A DNA stretch of 64,000 nt from Geobacter sp. UBA5730 (GTDB lineage Bacteria; Desulfobacterota; Desulfuromonadia; Geobacterales; Pseudopelobacteraceae), in assembly GCA_002419465.1 (NCBI GenBank), contig DIGE01000007.1, positions 105,905 through 169,904 of the forward strand, in the 5' to 3' direction. Each line of letters opens with the position of its first letter. Positions within the stretch are counted from its first letter, which is position 1. The translations under genes were made by a program, and so were the position numbers. The notes under the pieces were generated by a model. That model was not told the origin of the DNA, searched no databases, and saw nothing but the letters and a program-made list of their open reading frames with translations. Below, in pieces: positions 47,741 through 56,660 of this stretch.

Positions 47741-48644
47741 GATTGCGTTGATATCCAGTGACCAGTCGGCAGCCACCCTGCTGCAACTGCGTCTGCAAAG
47801 CAAGGGGTATCAGGCAATGGTGGTGGAAAAGACCTCTGCCGCCTTGGGCGCCTTCTACTCCGATCCGCCTGACTTGATCATTGTTGATTTTTCATCCCCC
47901 TGCACCGGCTGTCGCGAGATGTTGATGACCCTGCGCAGCGATAGTTTCTTCAGCCCAATCCCGATTATCGGCATCTTTCCGGTTTGTGATGAGCAAGAGT
48001 CCTGGGCTGATTTCCCCTTGGATGATTTTATCGCCCAACCGATTAACTTCGGGGAGTTGTTCAGTCGGATCAGTTTGTCGTTGACCCGGATCAAGCGGAT
48101 TTTTGACAATAACCCACTGACCAGATTGCCGGGCAACACCTCTATTCAACGTGCCATTGAGGAGTCGATGGGCTGGCCGCTGGCGGTTTGCTATGTGGAT
48201 ATCAATCACTTCAAGCCCTACAACGATGTTTTTGGCTTTTCCCATGGCGATGAGGTGATCCGAATGCTGGCCCGCATTATGTCGAATGCCGTGCGGGAGA
48301 CTGGCGGTGGTTTTTGTGGCCACGTGGGAGGGGATGATTTTGTCTTTATTGTGCCCCGCGAACGGTCTGAACAGGTCTGCAAGATCGTGATCAGCCATTT
48401 TGACCAGATTGTACAGACCCTGTTCGATGAGCAGACCAAGCAGCAGGGCTATTACCAGGCGCTCAATCGCAAGGGGCAGGAGGAGCACACTCCGCTGTTG
48501 GCGATTTCCATTGCCATCGTGCCGATTGATTCTTCAGGCATTACCCATGCAGCCAGAGTTGCCGAGGTGGCAGCCGATCTGAAGAAGCTGGCAAAGCAAA
48601 ACGATGCCAGCAGTTATGTGATCGATCGTCGCAAGGGACACTAG
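47724..48644 (+). CDS. Receiver-like plus GGDEF protein
   Basis: 306 aa. N-terminal part (1-115) resembles a response-regulator receiver: IALISSDQSAATLLQLRLQS, DLIIVDFSSPCTGCREM with the Asp, DDFIAQPINFGELFSRI with the KP position changed to QP, so phosphotransfer is doubtful. The GGDEF domain (about 130-300) starts NPLTRLPGNTSIQRAIEESM, has DINHFKPYNDVFGFSHGDE and GHVGGDDFVFIVP; GGDDF is an active-site variant that is often functional. The guanine-contacting Asp is retained, no Hypr-type Ser. No I-site. Translated from an ATG inside the HDOD gene; a terminator follows. Confidence 0.88.
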   Translation: MQQKPRIALISSDQSAATLLQLRLQSKGYQAMVVEKTSAALGAFYSDPPDLIIVDFSSPCTGCREMLMTLRSDSFFSPIPIIGIFPVCDEQESWADFPLDDFIAQPINFGELFSRISLSLTRIKRIFDNNPLTRLPGNTSIQRAIEESMGWPLAVCYVDINHFKPYNDVFGFSHGDEVIRMLARIMSNAVRETGGGFCGHVGGDDFVFIVPRERSEQVCKIVISHFDQIVQTLFDEQTKQQGYYQALNRKGQEEHTPLLAISIAIVPIDSSGITHAARVAEVAADLKKLAKQNDASSYVIDRRKGH

Positions 48645-48681
48645 CGATCAGCACGTAGCGTCCTGGATAAGGTTCAAACAG

Positions 48682-48716
48682 AAAAGGCGTCACCCCGGAT
48701 GGGCGACGCCTTTTCT
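48682..48716. terminator. Bidirectional terminator after the GGDEF gene
   Basis: AAAAGGCGTC (48682-48691) and GACGCCTTTT (48705-48714); T-runs on both strands end the plus-strand GGDEF and the minus-strand cytochrome transcripts. Confidence 0.88.
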
Positions 48717-48739
48717 GTTTGTTATGTGCGGTTAGGCAG

Positions 48740-49744
48740 CTATTTTTTGTGACACTTGGCGCAACTGGCCGTGGTGGCAAAGGCGGTCTTACCATCGTGA
48801 CAGGCACCACAGGATTTGCCCTGGGCCATGTCGGCCATGGTCAGGCGTTTACCGCCGCCATAGGGAAAGAGCTTGGTGTGACAGTCCTTGCATTGGAAGG
48901 CTGCCGTATGGAAGTCATGGCTGAAATAGCCGACCACGGTCCCACGGCTGTTTTTGAAGGTCAGGTTGGCCGGCTTGTAGCCTTGATGACACTTGTTGCA
49001 GTCTCCGCTGGCAGCAAAGGCGGTCTTGCCGTCATGGCAGGAACCACAGGACTTGCCTTTTTCCATCTCTGCCATGGTGGCCTTGCGTGAGCTCTGGCGG
49101 TAATCGTATTTTTTGGTGTGGCAGTCGTTGCACGTGTAAACCTGGGTGTGGAAGTCGTGGCTGAACACGGCATCACTGACCGGTTTTGATTTGTATTTAA
49201 GGGTCTTGGTCTGCAAGCCGCGGTGACAGGAACCGCAGTTGGCAGCAACAGTGAAGGCTTTTTTACCATTGTGGCAGGAACCACAGGACTTGCCTTTTTC
49301 CATCTCGGCCATGGTGACGCCGCGATGTTGGGGGCCAGCGTTATGACAGTTCTTGCAGCCGAATCCTCTGCCGTTAACGTGGGAGTCATGGCTGAAGGTG
49401 GCATTACCGGCCTTGATCCGGAAAACAGTTGCCGTGGGTACTGAACGGTGGCAACGCAGACAGTCCTTTTCAGTGGCTACGCTGAAGGCTTTTTTGCCGT
49501 TATGGCAGGCGCCACAGGATTTGCCCTTTTCCATTTCAGCCATGGTGTAGGTACGTTTTTGCGATAGATTGAAAATACCGCTATGGCAGGTTTTACAATC
49601 TTTGTTCTTTGCCAGGTGACTGTCGTGGCTGAAGACCACGGCCGAGGCATTCTTGAAAGTGAACCGGATGTCTTTGGCCAGTGCCGGCACGGTCAGCAGT
49701 GTCATTGCAACCACGGCAACGAGAGTTAAAATCCGCCCGTTCAT
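48740..49744 (-). CDS. Dodecahaem c-type cytochrome built from four triheme repeats
   Basis: 334 aa with signal peptide (MNGRILTLVAVVAMTLLTVP, cut near ALAKD). Twelve CxxCH motifs can be counted, so up to 12 covalent haems. Four repeats start with an FSHD(S/F)H motif at residues about 38, 117, 194 and 274, a period of 77-80, each with three haems. Each repeat has the layout F-S-H-D-x-H, CxxCH, TMAEMEKGKSCGxCH, CxxCH, so distal histidines are available for bis-His ligation. The arrangement recalls multi-domain c7-type periplasmic cytochromes used for electron transfer in Geobacter. It has its own strong promoter. Location periplasmic; partner unknown. Confidence 0.93.
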   Translation of the reverse strand: MNGRILTLVAVVAMTLLTVPALAKDIRFTFKNASAVVFSHDSHLAKNKDCKTCHSGIFNLSQKRTYTMAEMEKGKSCGACHNGKKAFSVATEKDCLRCHRSVPTATVFRIKAGNATFSHDSHVNGRGFGCKNCHNAGPQHRGVTMAEMEKGKSCGSCHNGKKAFTVAANCGSCHRGLQTKTLKYKSKPVSDAVFSHDFHTQVYTCNDCHTKKYDYRQSSRKATMAEMEKGKSCGSCHDGKTAFAASGDCNKCHQGYKPANLTFKNSRGTVVGYFSHDFHTAAFQCKDCHTKLFPYGGGKRLTMADMAQGKSCGACHDGKTAFATTASCAKCHKK

Positions 49745-49785
49745 AAGAAAAGCTCCCTGTCTGCACTAAATTTTTGAACGTCGTA

Positions 49786-49814
49786 CTATAGAAAGCTGTA
49801 GCTGGGTTGTCAAC
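49786..49814 (-). promoter_or_regulatory. Sigma-70 promoter of the dodecahaem cytochrome
   Basis: Minus strand TTGACA, 17-bp spacer, TATAGT: near consensus. It lies 41 bp before the start codon and suggests strong expression. Confidence 0.75.
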
Positions 49815-49863
49815 CGTTAATCATCTGCTGCCGCCAGCTGCCCCTGATAGTGGCTGAATGCGG

Positions 49864-49892
49864 TTGCGGGCCGGTCAGAGCTGTGGTATAGA
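49864..49892 (+). promoter_or_regulatory. Candidate promoter of nadC-birA-coaX
   Basis: TTGCGG, 17-bp spacer, TATAGA, 32 bp before the nadC ATG. Moderate match. Confidence 0.4.
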
Positions 49893-49924
49893 CTGTCTTC
49901 ATTTCCCATTCAGGAAGGCCTTCG

Positions 49925-50755
49925 ATGCTGAGCCTTGATCTTGACGACCTGATTCGCCATGCCTTGCAGGAAGATATCCATACCGGGGACCTGACCACTC
50001 AGGCATGTGTGCCTGAAGTCCGTCCCGCTGCTGCACGTCTGGTGGCAAAGGAATCATTTGTGCTGGCCGGCATGCAGGTGGCCGCACGAGTATTTACCTT
50101 GCTTGATCCGGCGGTTGCCTTCGAGCCGCAGTTCGCAGATGGTGCCTGTGTTGAATCCGGAACGGTGATTGCGCGTATGGACGGTGATGCTGCCGCCCTT
50201 CTTCAGGGGGAACGGGTGGCCCTGAATCTGCTGCAGCGGATGTGCGGCATCGCTACGTTGACCTCCCGTTATGTCGCTGCGGTATCCGGCACACGGGCAC
50301 GCATTGTAGATACCCGCAAGACCACTCCCGGTCTGCGCATGCTGGAAAAATACGCTGTACGGGTGGGGGGTGGCATCAACCATCGTACCGGCCTGTATGA
50401 CGGCATTCTGATCAAGGAGAATCATATCGCCGCAGCTGGTGGCATCACCGAGGCGGTCTGTCGCGCACGCACCTATATTCCTCACACCCTCAAGATCGAG
50501 GTTGAGACGGAGACGGTGGCACAGGTGCAGGAGGCCCTGACCGCCGGTGCTGATATCATCATGCTGGATAATATGGATGGTGCCACTATGCGTCACTGTG
50601 TGACGTTGATTGCAGGGCGTGCTCTGGTGGAGGCCTCCGGCGGGGTTACCCTGGACACGGTCAGGGCTATTGCAGAATCCGGGGTGGACATTATCTCGGT
50701 CGGTGCTCTGACCCATTCACCCAAAGCCTCCGATATTTCCATGCTGCTGGATTAG
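49925..50755 (+). CDS. nadC: Nicotinate-nucleotide pyrophosphorylase
   Basis: Quinolinate phosphoribosyltransferase, making nicotinate mononucleotide in de novo NAD synthesis. 276 aa. Conserved blocks: LQEDIHTGDLTTQACVPEV at the start, LNLLQRMCGIATLTSRYV, RIVDTRKTTPGLRMLEKYAV, GGGINHRTGLYDGILIKENH (binding quinolinate and PRPP), IEVETETVAQVQEAL and IMLDNMD, EASGGVTLDTVRAIAESGVD. The ATG follows GGAAGG. Stop is 5 bp before birA; the nadC-birA-coaX order links cofactor synthesis genes. Confidence 0.96.
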   Translation: MLSLDLDDLIRHALQEDIHTGDLTTQACVPEVRPAAARLVAKESFVLAGMQVAARVFTLLDPAVAFEPQFADGACVESGTVIARMDGDAAALLQGERVALNLLQRMCGIATLTSRYVAAVSGTRARIVDTRKTTPGLRMLEKYAVRVGGGINHRTGLYDGILIKENHIAAAGGITEAVCRARTYIPHTLKIEVETETVAQVQEALTAGADIIMLDNMDGATMRHCVTLIAGRALVEASGGVTLDTVRAIAESGVDIISVGALTHSPKASDISMLLD

Positions 50756-50760
50756 GGACA

Positions 50761-51744
50761 ATGCCCACCCGACTTGCACAGAGCGACCTGTTGCGTCTGT
50801 TGGGGCAGTCAACCGGCTTTATCTCTGGCGAACAATTGTCTCGCAGTCTGGGTGTCTCCCGGACCGCAATCTGGAAACGGGTTGTAACCCTGCGGGCTGC
50901 CGGTTATGGCATTGAAGCGGTAACCTCCCAAGGGTATCGTCTGGTGAGTTGTCCTGACCGGCTGAGTTGCGCGGGCATCGCTGCCGGGCTGCCAGCTGGT
51001 TGTCTGGTAGGACAACACCTGGTTTGTCTGGATGAGGTCGCTTCAACCAATGCCGAGGCATTCCGTCTGGCTGAAGGAGGGGCTGCCGAGGGGACCGTGG
51101 TGTTTGCCGATCGTCAGACCGCCGGGAAAGGCCGTCTGGGCCGCCAGTGGGTCTCTCCGGGCGGTGTCAATCTCTATCTGTCGGTGATTTTGCGGCCGCC
51201 GTTACCTCCCTATGAGGCCCCCCAGCTCACCTTCATCTCTGCGGTGGCGGTGGCTCGAACCATTGAAGAGGAGACGGGTCTCAAGCCCGCCATTAAATGG
51301 CCCAACGACCTGTTGTTAAGCGGTTGCAAGGTTGCCGGACTGCTGAATGAGATGAACGCCGAGTCAGATCTGGTCGGATTTGTCGTGCTGGGGATCGGGG
51401 TCAACCTGAATATGGAAGCCGCACAGTTTCCGGGTGATCTGCGTACACCGGCCACGTCGCTGGTCCTGGCCTGTGGTCGGCCGGTGTCGCGAATGCCATT
51501 TGCCGTTCGCTTGTTGACGGCGCTGGACGCCGAGTATGCCCGTTTCAGACAGGTCGGGTTCGGGCCGGTGCGCGAGGAGTGGTCCCGGCGCTGTAATGCC
51601 TTTGGGCGTGAAGTGTCGGTGGCGTCAGGCGGGCAGACCCTGCGGGGACCCTTTGCCGGCATTGATCATGATGGAGCCTTGTTGCTCACACTGCCTGACG
51701 GCCGTCTCGAGCGGATCATGAGCGGCGATGTGACCGTGCTGTAA
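50761..51744 (+). CDS. birA: Biotin-protein ligase with N-terminal HTH (BirA)
   Basis: Activates biotin as biotinyl-AMP and attaches it to acetyl-CoA carboxylase and related enzymes. 327 aa. An N-terminal winged helix (about 5-62, GEQLSRSLGVSRTAIWKRVV) shows it is the bifunctional type able to repress biotin genes. Catalytic domain: LDEVASTNAEAFRLAEGGAA, the biotin loop DRQTAGKGRLGRQW, KWPNDLLLSGCKVAGLLNEM, VLGIGVNLN. The C-terminal SH3-like domain carries LRGPFAGIDHDGALLL. Start is 5 bp after nadC. Confidence 0.95.
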   Translation: MPTRLAQSDLLRLLGQSTGFISGEQLSRSLGVSRTAIWKRVVTLRAAGYGIEAVTSQGYRLVSCPDRLSCAGIAAGLPAGCLVGQHLVCLDEVASTNAEAFRLAEGGAAEGTVVFADRQTAGKGRLGRQWVSPGGVNLYLSVILRPPLPPYEAPQLTFISAVAVARTIEEETGLKPAIKWPNDLLLSGCKVAGLLNEMNAESDLVGFVVLGIGVNLNMEAAQFPGDLRTPATSLVLACGRPVSRMPFAVRLLTALDAEYARFRQVGFGPVREEWSRRCNAFGREVSVASGGQTLRGPFAGIDHDGALLLTLPDGRLERIMSGDVTVL

Positions 51745-51764
51745 ACGGGAAAGGAGAAGCCCCC

Positions 51765-52529
51765 TTGCTTCTGGCAATTGACGTCGGCAACAGCAATATT
51801 GTCCTGGGTATCTATGACGGTCAGCGGCTCCTGAGGCACTGGCGCGTTTCAACGGACAAGGCCCGTACCTCCGATGAATACGGGATATTGTTTCACGACC
51901 TCTTTACGCTGGCCGGCATCGCCTTCACCCAGATCAAGGCTATTATTATCTCCTCCGTAGTACCCCCCCTGACCGGCGTGCTGGAAACCCTTTGCCGTGA
52001 TTTTTTTTCTCTCACCCCCTACGTGGTTGGCCCTGGCATCAAGACCGGCATGCAGATCCAGTATGACAACCCCCGTGAGGTGGGAGCCGACCGGATCGTG
52101 AATGCCGTTGCCGGCTATGAAAAACACCATTGCGCCCTGATTATTGTGGATTTCGGCACAGCCACCACCTTTGACTATGTGAACAGCAAGGGCGAGTACT
52201 GTGGCGGCGCCATCGCCCCCGGTCTGGCCATCTCGTTGGAAGCACTGTTCCAGCGGGCCAGCAAGCTGCCCCGGGTGGATATTTGCCGCCCTCCTCAGGC
52301 CATTGCCAAGAACACGGTCAACTCCATGCAAGCCGGCATTTTTTACGGCTATGTGGGGCTGGTGGACGGGATTGTCGAACGGATCAAAGGAGAAAGCCGT
52401 GATCAGCCCAAGGTAATTGCAACCGGTGGTCTGGCGGCATTGATTGCAGCAGAATCAAAAAGCATTGAAGATGTTGACGAATTTTTGACCTTGGAGGGTT
52501 TGAGGATCCTGTTCGAACGTAACCGGTAA
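51765..52529 (+). CDS. coaX: Type III pantothenate kinase
   Basis: First step of coenzyme A synthesis. 254 aa from TTG 51765, preceded by AAAGGAGAAG. The ASKHA-fold motifs are present: LLAIDVGNSNIVLGIYDG (phosphate 1), DEYGILFHDLFTLAG, VISSVVPPLTG-like IIISSVVPPLTGVLETLC, GADRIVNAVAGYEKHHCALI, VDFGTATTFDYVNSKGEYCG, GGAIAPGLAISLEALFQRAS, VIATGGLAALIAAES. Type III enzymes are not inhibited by CoA. It follows birA by 20 bp. Confidence 0.95.
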   Translation: MLLAIDVGNSNIVLGIYDGQRLLRHWRVSTDKARTSDEYGILFHDLFTLAGIAFTQIKAIIISSVVPPLTGVLETLCRDFFSLTPYVVGPGIKTGMQIQYDNPREVGADRIVNAVAGYEKHHCALIIVDFGTATTFDYVNSKGEYCGGAIAPGLAISLEALFQRASKLPRVDICRPPQAIAKNTVNSMQAGIFYGYVGLVDGIVERIKGESRDQPKVIATGGLAALIAAESKSIEDVDEFLTLEGLRILFERNR

Positions 52530-52577
52530 TTCCTGGCAGTTGTCAAACACCTACCAACGAGGATAAGGAGGCAGCGC

Positions 52578-54662
52578 ATGGGGACGTATCCAACCGAGAA
52601 AATTCGCAACCTGGGCATTGTGGCACACGGAGGGGCCGGTAAAACCTCGCTGGCCGAAGCGATTCTGTTCAACACCGGCATGATCGATCGTCTTGGTCGC
52701 GTGGATGACGGCACCTCCACCATGGATTTTGAGCCCGAAGAGACCAAGCGCAAGATTTCGATCTCGTCGGCCTTTGACCACTGTGAGTGGGAAGGCCATT
52801 CGATTCACTTCGTGGATACCCCCGGTTACGGCGATTTTATCGGTGATACCCGTGCCTGTATGCGGGCTTTGGACTGTGTGGTGGTGATCCTTTCCGCCAT
52901 CTCCGGTGTCAAGGTTCAGACCGAAGAGGTCTGGGAATGGGCCAACGAGTTTGAGATCCCCCGGATCGCCTTTGTCAATAAGATGGACAAGGAACGGGCC
53001 AATTTTCTGCGGGCCATTGACGATATGGAAAAGAACCTTAAGGCCCGCGGTGTGGCAATCCAAATGCCGATCGGAGCCGAGGATGCCTTTGAAGGGGTGG
53101 TGGATCTGATCCGGATGAAGGCCTGCAAGTATGCCAAAGACGGCTCCGGCAAATGTGAGGAGATCGCCATTCCAGTCGATTATCTGGAAGAGGCGCAGCG
53201 GCTGCGCGAGCATATGATTGAGATCGTGGCCGAAGCCTACGACGCCCTGACCGAAAAATATCTGGAAGCCGGTGAACTGACCGAAGAAGAGATTCTCGAC
53301 GGTCTGCGGGTCGGCACCATGCGCAACACCTTTACCCCGGTATTGTGTGGTTCCGCTACCCTGAACGTGGGTGTTCGCCAACTGCTGCAGGCAGTCTGCG
53401 ATTTCTTGCCGTCACCGCTGGATCGGACCAAGGCGGTGGGGAGCAACCCCAAAAACAACGAATTGATCGAGCGGGGACCGGATGAGAAGGAACCGTTTTC
53501 AGCCCTGGTTTTTAAGACCACCTCAGACCCCTATACCGGGAAGATTACCGTCTTCAGGATCTATTCAGGCACCTTGAACTCTGATTCCACCATTTTTAAC
53601 TCTACCAAGGGGGTCGAAGAGCGGATTGGTCAGATTTACGAGTTGGAAGGAAAAAAACAGAAGCCGGTTAAGCAGGCCTTTGCCGGAGACATCGTGGCGG
53701 TGGCCAAGCTGAAGGAAACGGTGACCGGGGATACCCTCTGCGATCTGAACAGCCCGATTGTCTATGAACCGGCAAAACAGTTGCTGCCGGTGATTTCCTA
53801 TGCTATCGAGCCCAAGACAAAAGCCGACGAGGATAGGATTCACAACGCCCTGCACCGGATGATTGAGGAGGAACCAACCCTGGAGTCCCATCGCGATCCC
53901 CAGACCAAGGAGTTCATCATCTCCGGCCTGGGGCAGGTGCACCTGGACGTGATTGTAGAGAAGATGAAGCGCAAGTTCAACGTAGAGGTGCTGCTGAAGA
54001 CTCCCAAGGTGCCCTACTTCGAGACTATCCGCGGCACTGCCAAGGTGCAGGGCAAGTACAAGAAACAGTCCGGCGGCAAGGGACAGTACGGTGATTGCTG
54101 GATCGAATTGTCCCCTACGGGCCGCGGTATCGGGTATGTCTTTGAGGACAAGATCGTGGGCGGCGTGATCCCTCGTCAGTACATCCCTGCCGTGGATAAA
54201 GGGATTCAAGAGGCGGCCTTCGAGGGTTTCCTGGCCGGCTATCCGGTGGTGGATTTCAAGATCGCCTTGTACGACGGTTCCTTCCATACGGTTGACTCGT
54301 CAGAGATGGCCTTCAAGGTGGCAGGTTCCATGGCGTTCAAGAAGGCGATGGAGCAGTGCAAGCCGGTGCTTTTGGAGCCGATTGTCAACCTTTCAGTGAC
54401 GGTGCCGGACGAAAACATGGGGGATGTGATCGGTGATCTGAACTCTCGACGTGGCAAGGTGGTGGGGGTGGAGCCCAAGGCCAACTCACAGATGATCAAG
54501 GCGGTGGTGCCGATGTCCGAAGTGCTGGCCTACTCCAATGACCTCAAATCCATGACCAGCGACCGGGGTCTGTTCAGTACCGAGTTTTCCCATTATGAAG
54601 AGGTGCCGACCCATTTGGCGCAAAAAGTGATTGCGGAAGCAGCTGCGTCACGAAAAGAATAG
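52578..54662 (+). CDS. fusA: Elongation factor G paralogue (EF-G2 type)
   Basis: Translational GTPase of 694 aa with all five EF-G domains. The P-loop is GIVAHGGAGKTSLAEAI, unlike the usual AHIDAGKTTTTE of the housekeeping factor; switch 2 is FVDTPGYGDFIGD, and the base-binding motif FVNKMDKERANF. Domains III-V: EPKTKADEDRIHNALHRMIE, the IV region KKQSGGKGQYGDCWIELSP and VTVPDENMGDVIGDLNSRRG. Domain IV and V are intact, so ribosome binding is expected. It is outside the str operon, while tuf lies 9 kb downstream, so this is the second EF-G. Relatives have weaker translocation activity or act in recycling or stress. AAGGAGG is near the ATG. Confidence 0.88.
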   Translation: MGTYPTEKIRNLGIVAHGGAGKTSLAEAILFNTGMIDRLGRVDDGTSTMDFEPEETKRKISISSAFDHCEWEGHSIHFVDTPGYGDFIGDTRACMRALDCVVVILSAISGVKVQTEEVWEWANEFEIPRIAFVNKMDKERANFLRAIDDMEKNLKARGVAIQMPIGAEDAFEGVVDLIRMKACKYAKDGSGKCEEIAIPVDYLEEAQRLREHMIEIVAEAYDALTEKYLEAGELTEEEILDGLRVGTMRNTFTPVLCGSATLNVGVRQLLQAVCDFLPSPLDRTKAVGSNPKNNELIERGPDEKEPFSALVFKTTSDPYTGKITVFRIYSGTLNSDSTIFNSTKGVEERIGQIYELEGKKQKPVKQAFAGDIVAVAKLKETVTGDTLCDLNSPIVYEPAKQLLPVISYAIEPKTKADEDRIHNALHRMIEEEPTLESHRDPQTKEFIISGLGQVHLDVIVEKMKRKFNVEVLLKTPKVPYFETIRGTAKVQGKYKKQSGGKGQYGDCWIELSPTGRGIGYVFEDKIVGGVIPRQYIPAVDKGIQEAAFEGFLAGYPVVDFKIALYDGSFHTVDSSEMAFKVAGSMAFKKAMEQCKPVLLEPIVNLSVTVPDENMGDVIGDLNSRRGKVVGVEPKANSQMIKAVVPMSEVLAYSNDLKSMTSDRGLFSTEFSHYEEVPTHLAQKVIAEAAASRKE

Positions 54663-54692
54663 CGAACCCAAGATATCAACCGGAGGTGGTGT

Positions 54693-55700
54693 ATGGATTT
54701 CAAGTATGACAAACAATCTGCAGGTGATGCTGCTTCACAAGGACAGGATAAGGGCCGTCAGACCATTTTGCTGGTAGTGCTGCTGATCATGCTGGGCGGG
54801 TTTGGCTATCTGTATTTTTTTACCGGCATGATCCGGCCTTTGGAGCAATCAGCTCCTCCGCAAGCTGCCCCTCAGGTGGTGAAACAGCCTTTGCCAGCAC
54901 GTGAGGGCGAACCTGTTGGCGCCCCGTCAACAACAGCACCCACTGCTGCCCCAGCGGTACCTGTAACAGCACCGGTGGCTGCTGCCAAGCCGGCTGGTCC
55001 TGCCAAAGCCGTTGTAACGCCTGTTCCTCAACCGGCTGTCAAGCCGGTTCAACCCCCCCCGCCAGCACCGGTGGGCAAAAAAACTGCGCCACCGGCTGCC
55101 AAGCCTGAGGTGAAGAAGGCGGTTCAACAGACCAAGGTTGTCCAGCCCAAGCCTGTCCCTGCGGCAAAGACTGCGCCGACACAACCGGCTGCTCCGAAAA
55201 AAATAGCTGCCAAGCCAGCGGTGAAACCTGTTGTGCAGGCCAAGACGGGCGGCCCCTGGACCTTGGTGGTGGGAGCCTATGTGGTGGAAGAACGGCTGGC
55301 TACCGATATGGCCAAAGTAAAGGATGCCGGTTTGAATCCTGCCATGACCAGCGGACCCCGTCGCATGACCACCATGCATCGTCTGAAATATGGCGAGTAC
55401 ACTGACCGCGAAGTTGCGCGGCAGGCGGTGGAACTGTTGAGAAAACAGGCCGGTGATGGTTTTTCGCTGCAAAATGGTGGGAAATATGAGGTTTTCGCTG
55501 GTTCGTATGCACAGCAGGACAGCGCTCAGGCTGAACAGCAGCGTCTGAGTGCCGCAGGTATCAAGCTGACTGTTCAGAAGGTCCAGGTGGTCGTGCCTAC
55601 CCGCAAGCTGACCGCCGGAACCTTCACCAACCGGCCTGCTGCCGAGGCCGCTCTGAAGAAGCTGAAGCAAGCCGGAGTGGGAACACCGGTTCTGGAGTAG
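54693..55700 (+). CDS. SPOR-domain membrane protein
   Basis: 335 aa. Cytoplasmic N-terminus (about 1-23), one TM segment ILLVVLLIMLGGFGYLYFFT (about 25-44), a long Ala/Pro/Lys/Val-rich periplasmic linker (about 50-185), then a SPOR-type region (GPWTLVVGAYVVEERLATDM, then AGSYAQQDSAQAEQQRL and LTAGTFTNRPAAEAALKKLK, i.e. two to three SPOR-like repeats). SPOR domains bind denuded glycan strands at division septa. The linker produces a spurious antisense frame on the other strand. Followed directly, with no gap, by the 55701 gene, so the products likely work together at the cell envelope or division site. Confidence 0.85.
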   Translation: MDFKYDKQSAGDAASQGQDKGRQTILLVVLLIMLGGFGYLYFFTGMIRPLEQSAPPQAAPQVVKQPLPAREGEPVGAPSTTAPTAAPAVPVTAPVAAAKPAGPAKAVVTPVPQPAVKPVQPPPPAPVGKKTAPPAAKPEVKKAVQQTKVVQPKPVPAAKTAPTQPAAPKKIAAKPAVKPVVQAKTGGPWTLVVGAYVVEERLATDMAKVKDAGLNPAMTSGPRRMTTMHRLKYGEYTDREVARQAVELLRKQAGDGFSLQNGGKYEVFAGSYAQQDSAQAEQQRLSAAGIKLTVQKVQVVVPTRKLTAGTFTNRPAAEAALKKLKQAGVGTPVLE

Positions 55701-56633
55701 TTGGGAAACCAGGTGGCAGAACCGGTCAAGATAACCATTCCAGCTGCGGTGGCTGCCTTTGTCAGACCTGGTATCCTGCTGGAGGAGCGCCTGCGCGGGG
55801 CGGCTGGTCAGCCTGACCTGCCGCCCCATGAACAGGTGTTGCTTCTGTTCTGTCTTGGCAAGGATGCCGATCCTCAGGTCCGTGAGGTGGCTGGTGCCAG
55901 TCTGGCCGCACTTGGCCAGCAGGTGATCAAGGCAGCCCTGCAAGTGGGCCGGCATCATCCGGCCCTGTTGCATAGCCTGGCCCAGACTCACGGCACACAG
56001 CCTGATATACGGACTGCATTGTTGGCCCAGGCTGATCTGGTTGATGTCACCAGGCAGTTGCTTGAGACCTGCGTGCCGGAAGCGGAGATGGCAGCGGCCG
56101 ATGCTGAAGATGCTGATTATTCTCAGCCCCTGGTTCCAGATGCTGCCGATGAAGCGCTTGAAACGTCTGAAGATGGAAGCGCGTCAGATGAGGCTGATGA
56201 GGTTGAAGATGATGGGGAGGAGTATCTCAGTAAATATAAGCTGGCCCAAGCGATGGGAATTGGTGAAAAGATCAAGATGGCGTTGAGCGGTGACAAGGAG
56301 TGGCGCAAGATTTTGATAAAGGACTCCAATAAACTGGTCAGCAGCGGAGTTATCAAAAATCCCCGCATTACCGAGGGAGAGGTGCTGACCATTATCAAAA
56401 CCGGTTCTCCGAATGACGAGGTGATGCGTTTGATCTGTGCAAACCGGGAGTGGATTAAAAACTATCCGATCCGTAAGGCTTTGATCGAGAACCCCAAGAC
56501 GCCACTGGCCAACGCTTTGCGTTACCTGGGCACCATGAATGAGAAGGATCTGTCCAGCTACGCTAAAAGCCGTAATATTTCGTCCGTGATAGCCACTCAG
56601 GCCAAGCGGCTGTTGTTGAACAAGAAGAGATAG
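55701..56633 (+). CDS. Helical-repeat protein of unknown function
   Basis: 310 aa with no signal or TM. Start TTG right after the previous stop; a GTG at 55713 is the alternative. Residues about 1-115 look like HEAT-type helical repeats (AVAAFVRPGILLEERLRGAA; DPQVREVAGASLAALGQQVI). The middle (about 120-175) is very acidic (SEDGSASDEADEVEDDGEEY). The C-terminal domain about 180-310 is helical (GEKIKMALSGDKEWRKILIK, ITEGEVLTIIKTGSPNDEVM, ENPKTPLANALRYLGTMNEK), a pattern conserved in Geobacter-type genomes. It sits between the SPOR protein and the MglA-like GTPase, suggesting a GTPase effector or polarity factor; that is inference. Confidence 0.8.
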   Translation: MGNQVAEPVKITIPAAVAAFVRPGILLEERLRGAAGQPDLPPHEQVLLLFCLGKDADPQVREVAGASLAALGQQVIKAALQVGRHHPALLHSLAQTHGTQPDIRTALLAQADLVDVTRQLLETCVPEAEMAAADAEDADYSQPLVPDAADEALETSEDGSASDEADEVEDDGEEYLSKYKLAQAMGIGEKIKMALSGDKEWRKILIKDSNKLVSSGVIKNPRITEGEVLTIIKTGSPNDEVMRLICANREWIKNYPIRKALIENPKTPLANALRYLGTMNEKDLSSYAKSRNISSVIATQAKRLLLNKKR

Positions 56634-56660
56634 TTATCATCGAGCGGAGTCTTTTCCCCC

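Noticed and set aside
54927..55991. 354-aa minus-strand frame
   Set aside because: Opposite the Ala/Pro/Lys/Val-rich linker of the SPOR protein; the low-complexity linker keeps the opposite frame open.
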